Source: Helochares maculicollis (Eukaryota; Arthropoda; Insecta; Coleoptera; Hydrophilidae). Taken from it: a DNA stretch of 58,315 nt. Each line of letters opens with the position of its first letter. The first letter of the stretch is position 1. Below the pieces are notes generated by a model. It searched no databases. It saw only the letters and a list, made by a program, of their open reading frames with translations, and was not told the origin of the DNA. The position numbers and the translations under genes are program-made. Where the stretch lies: assembly GCA_033557835.1 (NCBI GenBank), contig JAWQRO010000101.1, positions 1 through 58,315 on the forward strand, read 5' to 3'. This document shows, one piece after another, positions 34,857 through 48,271 of this stretch.

Positions 34857-36561
34857 AAATTAATTTTATTGCAAGACGGGAGTGAGGAAAGTGCATTTCT
34901 TTGTCGCCGCTTCTATATATCATCGTAAAAACGTGCGGATCAAATTGAATTATTACAGTCTTTTCTTTTTCGAAAACGAATATATATCTTATGCTAGAGA
35001 AAAATTATGCCAGAGCCTCCGTGACCCAGTGAGAAAATGAAGCTCATTTGCCTACAACCCTTCTTTTCGCGTTGCTTATTTGTCTAAGTTGTAGATCAGC
35101 TAGAGCAAACATGCTTAATGAAACTTGGGTGAGTTTATTGCTGGTCTGTAATATGCTAGCCCAAACATATAGGGTTGACCTAGTTTGGGATCAGACAGTT
35201 TGTATGTAGCGACTAGATAGATTAGAAATATACCGAGTGCTTTCTAGAAATTGGGGATTTGGAACTATTAAACGCTTCAGGAAATGATAATCTGATTTTA
35301 CAGTTCGCGGAACGACATTTTGTATTATAAATTGCATGTGAATTAAGCAAATATATTTTTTTACTCGCTTTGTTTGTAATTGAAAAATTTTAAAAAATAT
35401 CAGATAAATATCATACGCTTTAAATCCAATAGAAAGTTGATTTTTAGCTACTCGTCATATTACAGAAACATTTTGTTTGTTACTGTATTTACAGTGGTAT
35501 TTTTTTTCAATTCCATAATTCTTACCAAACCAATTTCCTCTGTTAATTACATCAAAGTACGCATAGCAGAAGTATTGAGAATGAAATATTTCTAAAAAAA
35601 ACGGAAGCTTAAAATTTTCAAATTAATGGATTTAAAATTTGACGGTTGAAAAAGGAAGTCGGCGGAAATTAAAATCGTAGCAGCAGGATTCGAAACGCAT
35701 TTCATACAGCAGATAACAAGAGTCGAAACTAAATGCTCCAAATGTTAAAAATACAAACTATCCAAATTCGATAATACGATTAAATTTTTATTTATTTCGC
35801 GTTATTTTAATATAATGAAAAGCGTTTACACGGCCCAATTGATTTGCATATAATAAGACTTGCTAGAAGCGATAAAAGCTCGTACAATTGAAAATTAAAC
35901 GCACATATATAATTATTAATTAAATTTATTTTAATTAATGCCAGGCAGACCGTAACTTTCCCGTACCTCTATACAGAAATGTTTTTGCATTAAATGGAAT
36001 GTGTTCCGAATGTATAAAGAGCAATTTGCCGCAAATTAAGTAAAACTGGTTAAACTCGCGAACCCATTACGTATTATGGGTTATTAATTTGCTAACGGAA
36101 ATCTATAGAAATTTCTGCGCCGCCTACTACGGCCTAGTTCAATGTATATATTAAAACTTTGAGTTACTAGAGGCTTGTTCATATAAATCAGTTTACCCGG
36201 CCAATCGATGCTATGATATTTGTGAATGAGGCGGGGAGATTTCTATGCGTACGTTACTATATACAATTAATGTAAACAAATTTTACCCATGGCAGCTACG
36301 TGCCCAAAAATAAAATAGCGTCAAAGGCAAATGAAGTTACTCTGAAACAAGATATTCAATTATAACATCTCCGTAGTTGTAGCCTCACAAATACGAGCGG
36401 TAGCAACAAACGGTTCACATTTCAGCTTTGTTCAATTAATTGCGTTTGGGCTATGCTGAGATGTTATTTTTCCATCCCCTGAAAAATTCGAGGGAAGGCT
36501 CTCGAACGTAAATATGCAGATGAAATGTATATGGCAGACAGACCATAAAAACGAACGATAT

Positions 36562-36632
36562 ATTTGCATGTATTAATTAATATCGTTATGAATTTGTATT
36601 CCAAACATAAATTAAAATCGTTATGAATTCGT
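36562..36632. promoter_or_regulatory. Octamer and homeodomain-type motif cluster
   Basis: ATTTGCAT (36562-36569, a perfect POU octamer) is followed by TATTAATTAAT. Then come two copies of ATCGTTATGAATTYGT (36582-36597 and 36617-36632) at 35-bp spacing. It is a plausible neural or homeodomain enhancer core, but AT-rich context makes homeobox-like sites common. Confidence 0.25.
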
Positions 36633-38944
36633 CTTTATTACATAAATTGAAAGCGTCAAATATTTACCACATATTTTTTTTCAATAAACATATGATATTA
36701 TACATTAAATAAACAGCTTCGACAGAGGAATAATATAAGATCAATATTAAAATGTCGCAGTCATCGACTTATTTTCGTATCAAATAAATCGAAAAACGGC
36801 TGCAGACACCTGTTATCTTCTCAAAATAAAATTTACAAGCAAACTTGAACCTAAACTTGCTTTTCTAATCCGCCCACTTCGCGGAGGTCTCCACCAGGTC
36901 TACGTTTATATCATTTATTTACACATGGTATGCATGTTGGAAGGACGTAAAAGAAATGATTCAAAATCTAAATAAAAAATACGGTCGATGCGCGTCACGG
37001 CTATTGGTGCCAGCACTTTTTTATATGTAAAACTTTGTGGAATTGCAGTTTTGGCTGAATTATTTCCTCGGGCAAGACGAGCAAACAAAAAATAAATTTG
37101 CTAGATTAAAAAACCTCGTCAAGAAAGTTCATATTTTATTCAAAATTCAACTAACCTGTTTGCTTTACATTAAAAGGTTTAAAACTTTTTTATTGCAGGC
37201 GTAATTAAAACCGCAAGTCCGAAAAGGGGAGACGAGGGTGGTCCTAAAGAGCATTCAAATATTTACAACAATCACGGTAATTCTTCAGAACTTTTTGTTT
37301 GCACATCCCCAACCAAAAGTCGAAAAAGTCAGTGAAGGTTTACATCAAATATCGACCTAGTTTTTAATAATTTTTTCCAGTGCGTGCATAACTTGCTCGT
37401 GCTGTCAATTAAATTGCTGCATAGAATAAATTTTGTTTGACTGAACACTGCTTGGTAAGAATGGCTTGGAAGAATAATGCTGCCTAGAATGTATGTATAC
37501 CGTTGGCTGAACTCCGCTGCCCAGAATGAAATATTCGGTTTCAAACGTTTTAAATTAATTATTTCTGGGTCGTTAAAATTTAATATTGTTGCGTGTATGT
37601 TCTGTATTACTTCGTTACATTCAAATTAATTAGAACTCTAATTATAGAGAGAGACAAAACGCCCTATTGATATTCCGAGGCGCGCCATTAAGAATTAGAA
37701 TATTTGAAGAGCTTTTTGGCTTGCTTATACAAAACCGACTTTGTTTATTACATGACCAAATGCATTACGCGGGCGTCTAAGGGTTAAATATTCGGACCGG
37801 TCGATATCTTCGCTTCAATTTTTCTTAATTATATAATACACATAACGTTAAAAAGTTCCTCTTACTTTGAAATATATAACATATGTCTTTCATGACAAAG
37901 GTTTCAAAATAAAAAGCTTTTATACAGCTGACTTATCCTAGCAGCTATCTCTCAAGACGATTTCAGTTCTTTGATATACATTTTTTCAAGAATTTAAGCA
38001 TGATTTGTATACAAAATATCAGAGTGAAGAGAAAAGAGAAATTTTAAATTTTAATATTTCACTGATTGCGTTGGAGTTCTATTGTTCCATTAAATAATGT
38101 TACGTTGCTGTGAAGGTAGTGAGTTAGATTCCTTTTTTGGAGGTGTATGTAAAAAATTATTTTAATTATGCGGCACGAATTTGCGTAGATATTACGTTCA
38201 ATTTCATCATAAAAGCCGACATTTACCAGCAATCATTTTTATACACACTTAACCTGGCAACAATCAATTCAGGTTTACCAAATAGCTCGAAGCGACTAAC
38301 ACTACTGAAACTTTCACTAGATGAAGTGACAAAACATACTAACTCAGCGAGTTCTTGTTCAAAACAAAAAGGCATACTATACACAGGATCTAAAAAGCCT
38401 TTCCTTTAAATATACATAAAGTACAAGCAGAACTGTTTATGCATTCACATTGAATATTAAAATGCAAAAGGGGTATTTTGCTTAATAATAGATAGCTTGC
38501 TTAGTTATTAGTTATTTTGACTGTTTCATAATTTTATTAAAAAATGTATATCTATGATAGAATTTCTTTGAATTTTGCATGCATAATGTAACTGTATTTA
38601 TTAAACTTATTTGCCCCTTTCCCCCATTCTTTGTTTCTAATATATGTATGCATTATGCCTAAATTGCCTAAAAGCAGTCCGACTATTTAAGAAATTTAAA
38701 GTAATTCAGTTAATTCTATTATACAATTTCGTGAATTACTGGTATGATCAGTCTAGCAATGTGTTTAAAAAGATGCAATTTTTAGATTTATTTAGATATT
38801 ATTTGAACCCTAACTTCCTGTACGGTTTTCTAAAAATTGAGCCGTTCACATTCAAAGTAAAGGATCTCAAATTGCTAATAGCGATAAGTAATCTACCACT
38901 CACGATGAAAATATCAATATGCTTAGAAAAGTAAGCGGGATAAA

Positions 38945-40265
38945 AATTATTTCAGATTCTATTGAAGAAATTGGAAACTCGTCCCAGGAAATGTGAACTG
39001 CTTCTGATGGTAATGTGTTGTCCAACTTTAAAAAAACGAGCATTCTTGGAAGAATACCAACGACATATATATTTTGGAGGGTGTGAGTAGCCCAAGAGGC
39101 GCCGCAAAATATAAGAATGTGAACAGAAGCAGAAGGTGGACGAATTCTAAAGAGCTTGTCAGAAAAAACTAAAGACTTGGTCAACATCATAACCGAAACC
39201 AAATACAGTTATTGGAATGATACAGGCTTATGTAATTAATACTTTAAAGTAGTCGCATTTGAAGCCAGCAAAGTTGGGTCCTGATTTTTTGGACATAAAT
39301 GATGAATGAAAATGTAAACACATTATATGATTTATTAGTTTTCATAAAAAGAAGAGAGACTAACGCGGCTACAGATAGATAAATTTTCCTCGGTTTCAGA
39401 AATTTGGAAAAATCTAACGGAAAACAGCTAAAACTTGCTATAAACTAGGACAAAGTTGACGATCAATTTTCCTACAGCAGCTAGATGCAATGATGCGCAA
39501 TAAAACCGGTAAAATCGGTATCAAAATATGACTTTGGTCAAATATTGACAACAAATTGAATGTTTTTCCTTATTTGAGAAAATAAGAACAAGATCGTTTT
39601 CAGCGGAAGTAAATGCATTGATCTCAAAACTTGTCCAACTATAAACACGATGAGGAAGAATATTTACCACAGATAACTTTTTTCACCAACATGTCACTAG
39701 CATCAAAATTACTGGCTAAGGACTCTTAGTGAAACCAATAGAGAAATCAAAAAGGGATTACCAATTGCCGTACAAAAGAAAGAAAAAAAAACATGGCTCA
39801 AATTTCTACGCCTAATTTTGTGCAAATTTATATCAGTAATAATGAATCTTTTACAAAAAACCATAACATTTTATAATAGTAAAATATTTGAAGATGACCG
39901 ATCCTATATTCAGTGAATATCTTGGATCTTGTAGATTGTGACTGCAAGTATTATTAAATAGCTTAGATTTACCTGTTAGAAATTACTGCATCCTATACAA
40001 AGAAACAACAGAAATACAACGAAAACAGTTCTTGTTTCAATTGATATTCTACTGAATCCAATGCACATCATTTCAACAAAACTCGAGCAACTAAAAAGCT
40101 CAGTTGTAAACATCATTAAATGCCAACCATCTTGATAAGTGTTAACATTGTCGAATACGACTTTGTCTTAGAAACAAAGCTAATATTTGTGAAACATTTA
40201 AAATGTATATTTGAGGAAAATGCACGCAAAACAACTTTCCACTGTTATTTGCAGAAAATGTTTAA
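38945..40265 (+). mobile_element. Decayed piggyBac-family transposase including the C-terminal Cys-rich domain
   Basis: Plus-strand blocks across frameshifts: an acidic Ser-rich N-terminus (SDSIEEIGNSSQEM), VDDQFSYSS (cf. VDEQLFP), NKTGKIGIKI then NIDNKLNVFPYL (cf. NKPDKFGIKF..VDxxTKYxxNxFPYLGK), TTDNFF and TNMSLASKLLAK (cf. TTDNFFTSLSLAKKLL), LSETNREIKKGLPIAV (cf. GTLRKNKREIP), NYCILYKETTEIQRKQFLFQ (cf. NAYILYKETT..SRRxFLFQL), then a Cys-rich end, LCLRNKANICETFKMYI plus GKCTQ. At least eight stops or frame changes. It lies antisense in the pum giant intron. Confidence 0.82.
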
Positions 40266-40902
40266 CTCAATTTATATGCATTAGTTATTCTTTCGATAAG
40301 TATTGTTTGAGTGTTTGTGGGCAATATACTAAATTTCAATCTTTATAGCGTGAAGAATTAAATTAAAAGGAGCAGATTCCGGCCTTGCCTTCACCGAATT
40401 TTATTTTATTGTTCGTCTTACATCTCTTTTTGTTGTAATATCTGATTTCCGTAAATTCTAAATATCGGTATCAAATTATTATCGGTTTAGTCTAGAGTGG
40501 CCATAGAAAAACGACATAGGTTTTAAGTTACAACTACCTAAAAATGATACTTTTACACAAATGCCAACATTTTATGAAGCCATGGCGCGTTGCGTAAGGT
40601 TAATAAAAATATAAGGCCATCTATATAATTATAGAGAATTAGTGGATGATATTTTATCAAAACGATTAATCAATGCTTTGGAGTTAGCAGTCAAAATTTG
40701 ATTAGCAAGAAAGGTGCTATTTCGTTCAAATGTTAGATAGAAGATGCCTGCGGAAATGGAATAGGTTTTGAAGTATGTGCTATTCAAGAGGTTTAGCTTT
40801 CATAAATTCTTTAAAGGTCAGCGGAGCGCTGTAATACCTAAAAATAAAATACGTCTGCGTGGACAGTTTTAATTAAAAGTATCTTACAGGAAAATGAAAG
40901 AA

Positions 40903-40925
40903 AAACATTAGCTTAGCTAATGTTT
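40903..40925. repeat. 23-bp perfect palindrome (11-bp arms)
   Basis: The arms AAACATTAGCT and AGCTAATGTTT surround a single central T. It lies at the edge of a GC-richer segment (40925-41060). Confidence 0.4.
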
Positions 40926-43900
40926 ATTAATCACGCTGATGAACCACCAGCGATAGGCGCTATCAGTTGGATGGGCTGGGCACGTAAGGTGGGAGCGGTA
41001 ATGCGATAGCGTTGGCAATTTTTAAACCACCACACCCCATAGACCTACAAAAGGCTGATGGATGCTTCCTATGGCAGAAATAACCGGCCATGTAAAACAA
41101 ACTGTGGCCAAATGGGAACTTTCCTTCCAAGAAATTAGCAAAACGCTTTACATGTGGGCATACGTAAACAATACAAAAAAATAACAAGGCATGTATTATA
41201 TCATATAAAAACGAGATGCTATTTGTGTAACTTCAACTAACTTTGAAAGGGGAGCATTCGATAATTTAATTAGTGTTGGAAAGGCGGAAAATACGTGATG
41301 TGTAAATAATTGAAAAAAAAGAAAAGCTAGATCAATTGCGATTTAAAGATCCCATTTCAGGAAACGAGACATAATAAAATTGATTTATCTTTGTTGAAAT
41401 CTACGTAATGAGTTTCTACTCTCAAACAAGACCACTTATTACTGCCAAAATTTACATATTCAGACGTAGTATTCATATATGTATATACAAGTATATTTTT
41501 TGGCGTCTCTGGACTAATTACACCAAGATAGAAAATCAAACAGTTTTTTAAAGGTTTAGAAACTCATTTAAATTTAGGTTGTGGGCGAAATTGGTTTATA
41601 TATTTACGCAGGCCGAAGTCGTTTTATTTAGGATTTCAATTTTTTGTTTGGCATTGACCTGGTGCATTGAAATCTAGAAAATTCCTTTCTAGTCAAGGAC
41701 AGATTCACTTATTTATTTATATATTTAATGTACAGCAAACAAAACTTCTGTCAATGTGGGTGTATCAAGAGCACTTAACGAATTTATCGGGCTTAAAACG
41801 AACGTAATCATTGGAATACACCCAATAAATTAAGCCGCTATTTTTTGTGTTGTGCATTGAAAAATAAACGTGTGAACAACGGCCTAGAAGACATAAAAAA
41901 TGTAATAAGCTACGGCGTAGCAAACAATAAACAAAGTTTTGTGTTGTCGAGTTGAAGCGATAAAAATACATATTACAAAAAAATCATTATATTAGAAAGA
42001 TTGTCCTATCTCTACCTGAAAAGCTTCAGCCGCACCCTACTTTCAGATTTGATGTCGTGAAAGGGTGGCGTTTCCCGTCTTCGTTGTCTATATATATACA
42101 CTTTTCAAACTAATGGACTCACAAACAGCGTCTAAATATCGAAAGAAGTAGTCTAAATATTACATTAAGCGCAGATATCGCTGTTTTCATGTCGTAAATT
42201 TGTTTGTGCCACCTTTCGAGCATTAAATAGGGCGAACACTGTATAGAAATAAGTTTCAGCCGAGGCTTGGTTGGTACGAAGCACTTATTTGCGCTTTTTG
42301 TTCATTTACCGTAGATTGCGAGCAAGCTTTTAGATACATTCTATCTTTAATCATTCGCCTGCCTTTAAAAATCTATAATATGCCATTGAAACACTACTCA
42401 TAGACAGCGAACGCTATTATTTTCAAAGATTTATTTAAGGATGCACATTTAGCTTATAAGCACGTATTTCATTTTCAGAAATTTCTTTTTCGGTCATACA
42501 AAAGTTGTACCGAATTACAAAGGCTAAAGCTCTTGCAAGCTGGAGTGTTTACAGACGTTCACAAACCATCAGAAAAATTACTGAGTAGGACTGTCGAGAG
42601 ACAGCGAAAAGTCCTCCATTTCCATGGCTCGGGCGGATTATTTTGATTTACAACTAATTTACTTCTTCCAATAGGAACGTAGACACATCACATGCAGACA
42701 GTTTTCGTCATTTAGAAATGACTAGCGAGGAAGAGAAGTCGGCTGATCATAAGAGAATTATTAAAAAGACGTTTAAGCAATTTCGCCAAGCAGCCATTGT
42801 AAAAAGAAATGCCCACAAATACTACGAAACGTGTATATAGCCTCCAATATGTAATCCTTATATTACGTCTTGCTTATGATGTTGCAAAAATATGATAAAT
42901 TGTTTAAATGTCATGTAGATTAGAAAACATTCCATTACTAATTATATAACAATAAAAAGCTAGTTAATAAATACTGCACCAACCAATTTAAAAGTAATTA
43001 TCAACTCTAAATTGTTTTACAAATTATTTAATCACGAAGTCGTTCATCTTTTTAGGATTCAGATAATAACTTCCTCTTTCACTAACGGTCCGCTTATTGG
43101 TTGAGCGCCTTCGAATATTTGCGTTTATTGTCTTTTCTTCTCGAAACCACACAATAAGAAATCCGGACTAAAGAAAGACGATCCGCACGCAAGACCGCGC
43201 CGGAATTAATTGTAGATAGTTTATCAAACTCTCAGTGTCGTGCGCGCACGGTTCACATTGTGTCCACGAAAGTATGACAAAATGAGTTCCACAATGGGGA
43301 AATAAACCATGCATGAAAAGAGTTGAGCTTTGTTGACATAATTGATCATTTTACACTTTTGCGTTTGTAAAATGACACTCGTTTAAAAAACATTGAGGTA
43401 GGGAAAACGCCAAACAATTTTAATCCGCGAATTAGCTTACGGATAAGGGCGAGCGCTTTGCAATTCTGTAATGTATATACATATATAAACTCAACATAGA
43501 ATTAACCCCATATATTCACCTGAAATAGTCATTGTTTTGTGGTTATAATAACACTTAAGGAACAAAGGTTTCCTTTCACTTCCCCTTTAAAAGGAGGCTG
43601 TGCAATTAGGCGAGAGCTTAATTGGCATTAGAAAAATTATTCAAAGATCCGAAATAGTAGGAACAAACGCAAAAGCAATTCCTAAATAAATTGTCGTTTA
43701 TTATCAATATTTTGAAGTTAAAATTTTACATCTATATCATTAATATGTTAGGTAGATGATCAAAATTTCACATTAAACTAAAATAATCTACACACATAGT
43801 AAATTGAATAGTTGGCAACTGTTCTAATGTATGTGCAGATGCAGCATTTATGTCAAAATATTTCACTTAATTAGAAATTATAATCTCTATATAGGATTGT

Positions 43901-46900
43901 GACTTACAATTTTCTACGTCTACTGAGTTTCCAGAATATGAATACCCGCTTAAATATAGAATTTACGTTCTACGGAACGCACAACGTGATATTAGCTTGT
44001 TCATTTTAAACTTGCAATTGATTCAATATTTGCGCCCAGTTTTATTACGGGTGTTTATTTATATATTATATAAGGTGTTATGAATTTTAAACGAGACGTA
44101 AATAATATTTGACGGCGTGAAATGATTTCATAATCAAAATTTAAATGAAAAACCGGTTGTGAAACAATACCTATTTATTATCCGATATGCCCAAGCGCAA
44201 AAATGATTTTATTTGTTTAAAATTAACATACATTAAAAAACAAGAAGAATATTTTTGTGTCTGTACAAAACATCTGTCGTTTATGCGTAAATATGAAGTA
44301 CTTTAACGCCATTTTGAATTAATACCAATAATTTTGAAAATTCACGCCCTGACCTTATCGATTGCTATAATTGTTTTAATTCCAAGCAACAGTAAAAGAT
44401 ACCTGCTTCAAAACCAATACGATAATAAAAATCATATTTCCTTGTGTCGCTCAGAGGCGTTAAGAGCCGTACAGTTTAACAACATCCGCCCATGTGCCAC
44501 CTAAAATTTAAATAAAATGACACATGAACGTAACAATTATTTACTTGGTCGTAAAATCGTTATGGGTTGTTGAGAAATGCTCAACATGTGCTTCTAAAAG
44601 AAAATTGCAATATATTTCAAGAACGCCAGAGGAAAATATTTACTGTAGCGTAACTTGCAGCTCACGTTAGTTTGGACATCAATTTGGGTATTGGGTTCAA
44701 AACGAACAAAAACATCAAAGGAAACTAGTCTATATTGTACCAAAGAAATTAAAAACTTGGTTTCCGCTCTAAATTTTTTATCGCCCTGTGGGGTTCAACG
44801 CCGTCCAGGCTTGAGCATTCGCTTGATATTTGGGACCCACCAATCGAGACCAACAAAATTTGTATTAATTAAACATAGGAATACTTATTTATGTGTGATA
44901 ATGCAACAATTCTCAACAGGAAACAATTTCTTAACGTTGTTCCTCTTGGAACACGGCGGATGTAGCTACAAAATCTTTTTAATTAGCAAAATGAGGCAAT
45001 TATTCGCAATTGCAGGTGTAGGAATAACGACACGTTTAAAAAGTTAGTTCCTTTGTCGTTTGTAGTCAGTTTTCATATTATCGCTTTACAAAGCCTATTT
45101 CCTCGTTTTATAAATTCTAACACTATATAAATTTCGTCTTTTTTAATCAAACTATGCAATGTAAAAATATGAGAAAATTAAAATGCAACCTTTGTTACAA
45201 TTTAGCCTTTGAAGTTAAAATTAGAGCTTTGCTCTGTGGAAAGTTACCAGCTTTTATGGCTTTGGTCGATCTATACATAATGTGCACCAGTTTTATTGCT
45301 AGACTTGCAGATATTTGTGTCGCCTTGATATAGAAAACATACTTCTTAGGCGAGTTGCCAGTTAGAATTTTAAAATCCTTATCTGATTCGCAATTTGTGG
45401 AAATTTTGAGCGGAACTATCGGGTTGCCCCGAAAACTTAGCATATTTGCTTATTTCTTTTTATGCTCGACTTGAAACCAGTCCAAGAAACACATCGGGAT
45501 TCGTTAATGGCTTAAGCTTATCTTATTTCACTGATCCAAGATGGTCGTTCAAAGGATGTTTTGAAGTGATGTCAGAACAAACGTTGATGTAAGGGGAAAA
45601 TAGGTCGGAAAAAATATAGATCGGGGGAAGGTGTAAAGCGATAATTTGTTAAGGCCCGTAAAAGTTGTTGGTATAGAAGTAATTTAAGGTCGGAATTGCC
45701 AGCAATCTCTATAAACCACGTCGGGTAAATAAATAAATAAAGATGCGAGGGCACATAGTGGAGGTGATGAACTTGCAGTTTAATAGTCGATATATTTTTC
45801 ACGGCGCCATTTACCTCTTCCGCTATTGGATGTAGGAGAAATACGTTTGATGCATAATTGAATAGCCCTGATAAAAAAAAGCATGAATAAAGTAAAATAA
45901 ATAAGCACATCACAGAAAACAATGTTAAAAACATTGCATAAAATAAGACGTTGAAATGAATTTGGGAAATATATATAGGAAATTAAGCCGGCAATTAAGA
46001 AAAAATGCGAAACAAAGTATTGCTGCGTAGCATTTAGAATTTTGGATTTTAGCTACGTAATTCTTCGTTATGTCGGAGGTGAGGTCGAAACTCGCACGAC
46101 CTGTAAGTAAAAGTGTTGATGGTAGTAAACCTCGACATTTAAACCGGAGACCATAACCTCTTGTGTATGACTTCAAGCTTCAAAAATACCTATTCGGTAT
46201 GCAAATTACAAAGTAGTTAAGCATTTCAAACGGTTAAAAGTGAAATAGGATGTAATGTTAAAAAAGAGGCGAAAAATTGCATCAACTAATTAATTAAAAC
46301 GAAATATAAAAGTCCTTGCTGAATAAATTCATTATTACTTAACATCTTCAAATATAAAAGAGTATATTTTCTGCTAGAGTTTTCTATGGCTTTGGAGTTC
46401 TATGTTCATTTAAGATGAATTTTCAAGTCTACACAGATTTTTAAAAATTTAACGAGCGTAACGATAGGTTTGTTTGTTTACAATTCAACAAAATAAACAC
46501 AGGATGAAAACGATCAAAAGACAATATTTTCTTGAAATTATTTTCCTTCAAATTGAGGACAGCATATGCGGAACATCTCAAGTGCCAAGTGACGATGAGT
46601 TTCAAGAGGAACAAATAACACACTTCCAAAAGACACCATTTGCGAAAGGAAAACCGTTGAGTACCGGTTTCCCTCTCTCTCGTTGCTCAGAAAGAGTAAA
46701 CTAAAAATAATCCGTTAGATTTTCCCATTACCTACGTTTTTACGATTGTTCCGAACATGAAACGTTTGGCACATGCCCAAATTGCCGCCAAATCTATGCT
46801 GCTATTAATCCCTTGTATTATTCCACGTGTCGATTAATGATTCAAAGGGAGCCACTGCACTTTACGACCCACTCAGAAAGGTATAAATCTCTAATGCTTC

Positions 46901-48248
46901 TCTGGATACGGCACCCGCAACATACACATTCAGATGTAATGCAATAAATCATGGCACGTAGAGAGAAGTCTCGGTAAGATGCGCAATGGGAAGAATCCCG
47001 TCTGGAGATATTAGTCGAGGTGATTATTTGTTTTCTTTTCCACCTGTAGTTTATCTTGGAATCATGGGACGTTAGTAAAAATCACTGAGCTAAAATGCTT
47101 AAGCTATGCAAACTACTGCAGGAATTTTTAAAGACTTTTTATAATACAATCATTAAATACGTGCACGCAACTCAACAATGAGACTTACCCCTGCATTAAA
47201 GTTTTTAATTCAAATTGCACAGTGACATGTATGTTGCATATTCTCTAATTGATTTAGCAGCGATTCATCTACAACTGACAATTATGGATTAATGGCTACA
47301 ATTTAATTTGTTGCATAGTTTGTGCAATGTTTACATGAAACAAAACATGCAACAATAGAACAAATTGCATAAAACAATAAGAATTTTTAAAAATGAAGAT
47401 ATAAGGAACAAGAATAGATAAATCTTGGGTAGCGAGATATGCGATTGTTCAACGCAAGAAAAAAAAAACATATGAAATTACGAAATAAATTGAAACTGCC
47501 GACAAATAAAATGAAACTTTATTACCAAAAACGCTCCTTTTATTATATCCCAAACAAGAGGGAAAAAGAAAAAGCGGCCGAATGCGAATTGGAATCGATA
47601 AAACCGAGTATTGTTGTGTTAATACGCCGGACGATTTTGTTTTTCCACCCAATTTAACTCCCATTTGGGCTCGTACGACGCCCTGGCTACTAATTGAACA
47701 AAAATGACGGATAATTTGGGGTCCCGTCCACTGGATGTAGTTTGTGATGGTGTATTTTCGTAAAATAAGCACTTTTTATACCTATGCAAGCAATCCTTTT
47801 GAATATTTCATGCCTAGTAACAAGCATTGAGTAGAACGCGCCTCACAATGCCTTCGCGTTTTCAGGGAAAATTGAACTACTTATTTTTCCATTTTTATCG
47901 ACCCTCAACAAGAAGTGGCTCTGTCCGTTTGTCCTGTCAATTTCTCGTGGCACATCAATTTTAATATCTTATAGAGAGAGAGCATTTGCCTGGAACTGTT
48001 CGATTCGTTATGTTGGTAGAAGGACGCCCCTGGTGCAGTATGGTTGTGTCGGGAGATTTGATTGATAAATAACAGAGAAGAGTCGGAAATGCAGCGCGGA
48101 CAGTAACAACACCTGGATTTTATTAAACAATTTTTTAGTTTTGCTTTTCATTTTCACACAACCTGCGCATGTTATGTTCATACAGGTTTGTTGTCCAGAT
48201 TGTCACATTCTTTTTATCTTTCAGTGGCAAATCCGGGGTGAAAATAAA

Positions 48249-48271
48249 AAACCTACCAAATTGGTAGGTTT
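48249..48271. repeat. 23-bp perfect palindrome (11-bp arms)
   Basis: The arms AAACCTACCAA and TTGGTAGGTTT surround a single central A. Each arm contains ACCTACC, so it may bind a dimeric or paired transcription factor. It has the same geometry as the 40.9-kb palindrome but unrelated sequence. Confidence 0.4.

Noticed and set aside
39965..39990. A ratchet-like TTTCTAACAG|GTAAAT on the minus strand
   Set aside because: Weak pyrimidine tract and donor, and it lies inside the piggyBac relic, so it reflects transposon sequence.
42010..42035. AAGCTTTTCAG|GTAGAG on the minus strand
   Set aside because: Poor pyrimidine tract and a non-consensus donor compared with the two clear ratchet points.
42670..42840. 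Short plus-strand Lys/Glu-rich open frame (40 codons from ATG)
   Set aside because: Too short, no homology recognised, and no promoter or splice context.
43505..43530. ACTATTTCAG|GTGAAT on the minus strand
   Set aside because: Short pyrimidine tract and a GTGAAT donor; much weaker than 34840 and 53926.
44655..45047. Longest plus-strand open frame (130 codons)
   Set aside because: Starts at TTG, shows no recognisable domain, and has ordinary intronic composition.
45572..45934. 120-codon minus-strand hydrophobic frame
   Set aside because: The apparent membrane segments follow from T-rich composition; no family signature.
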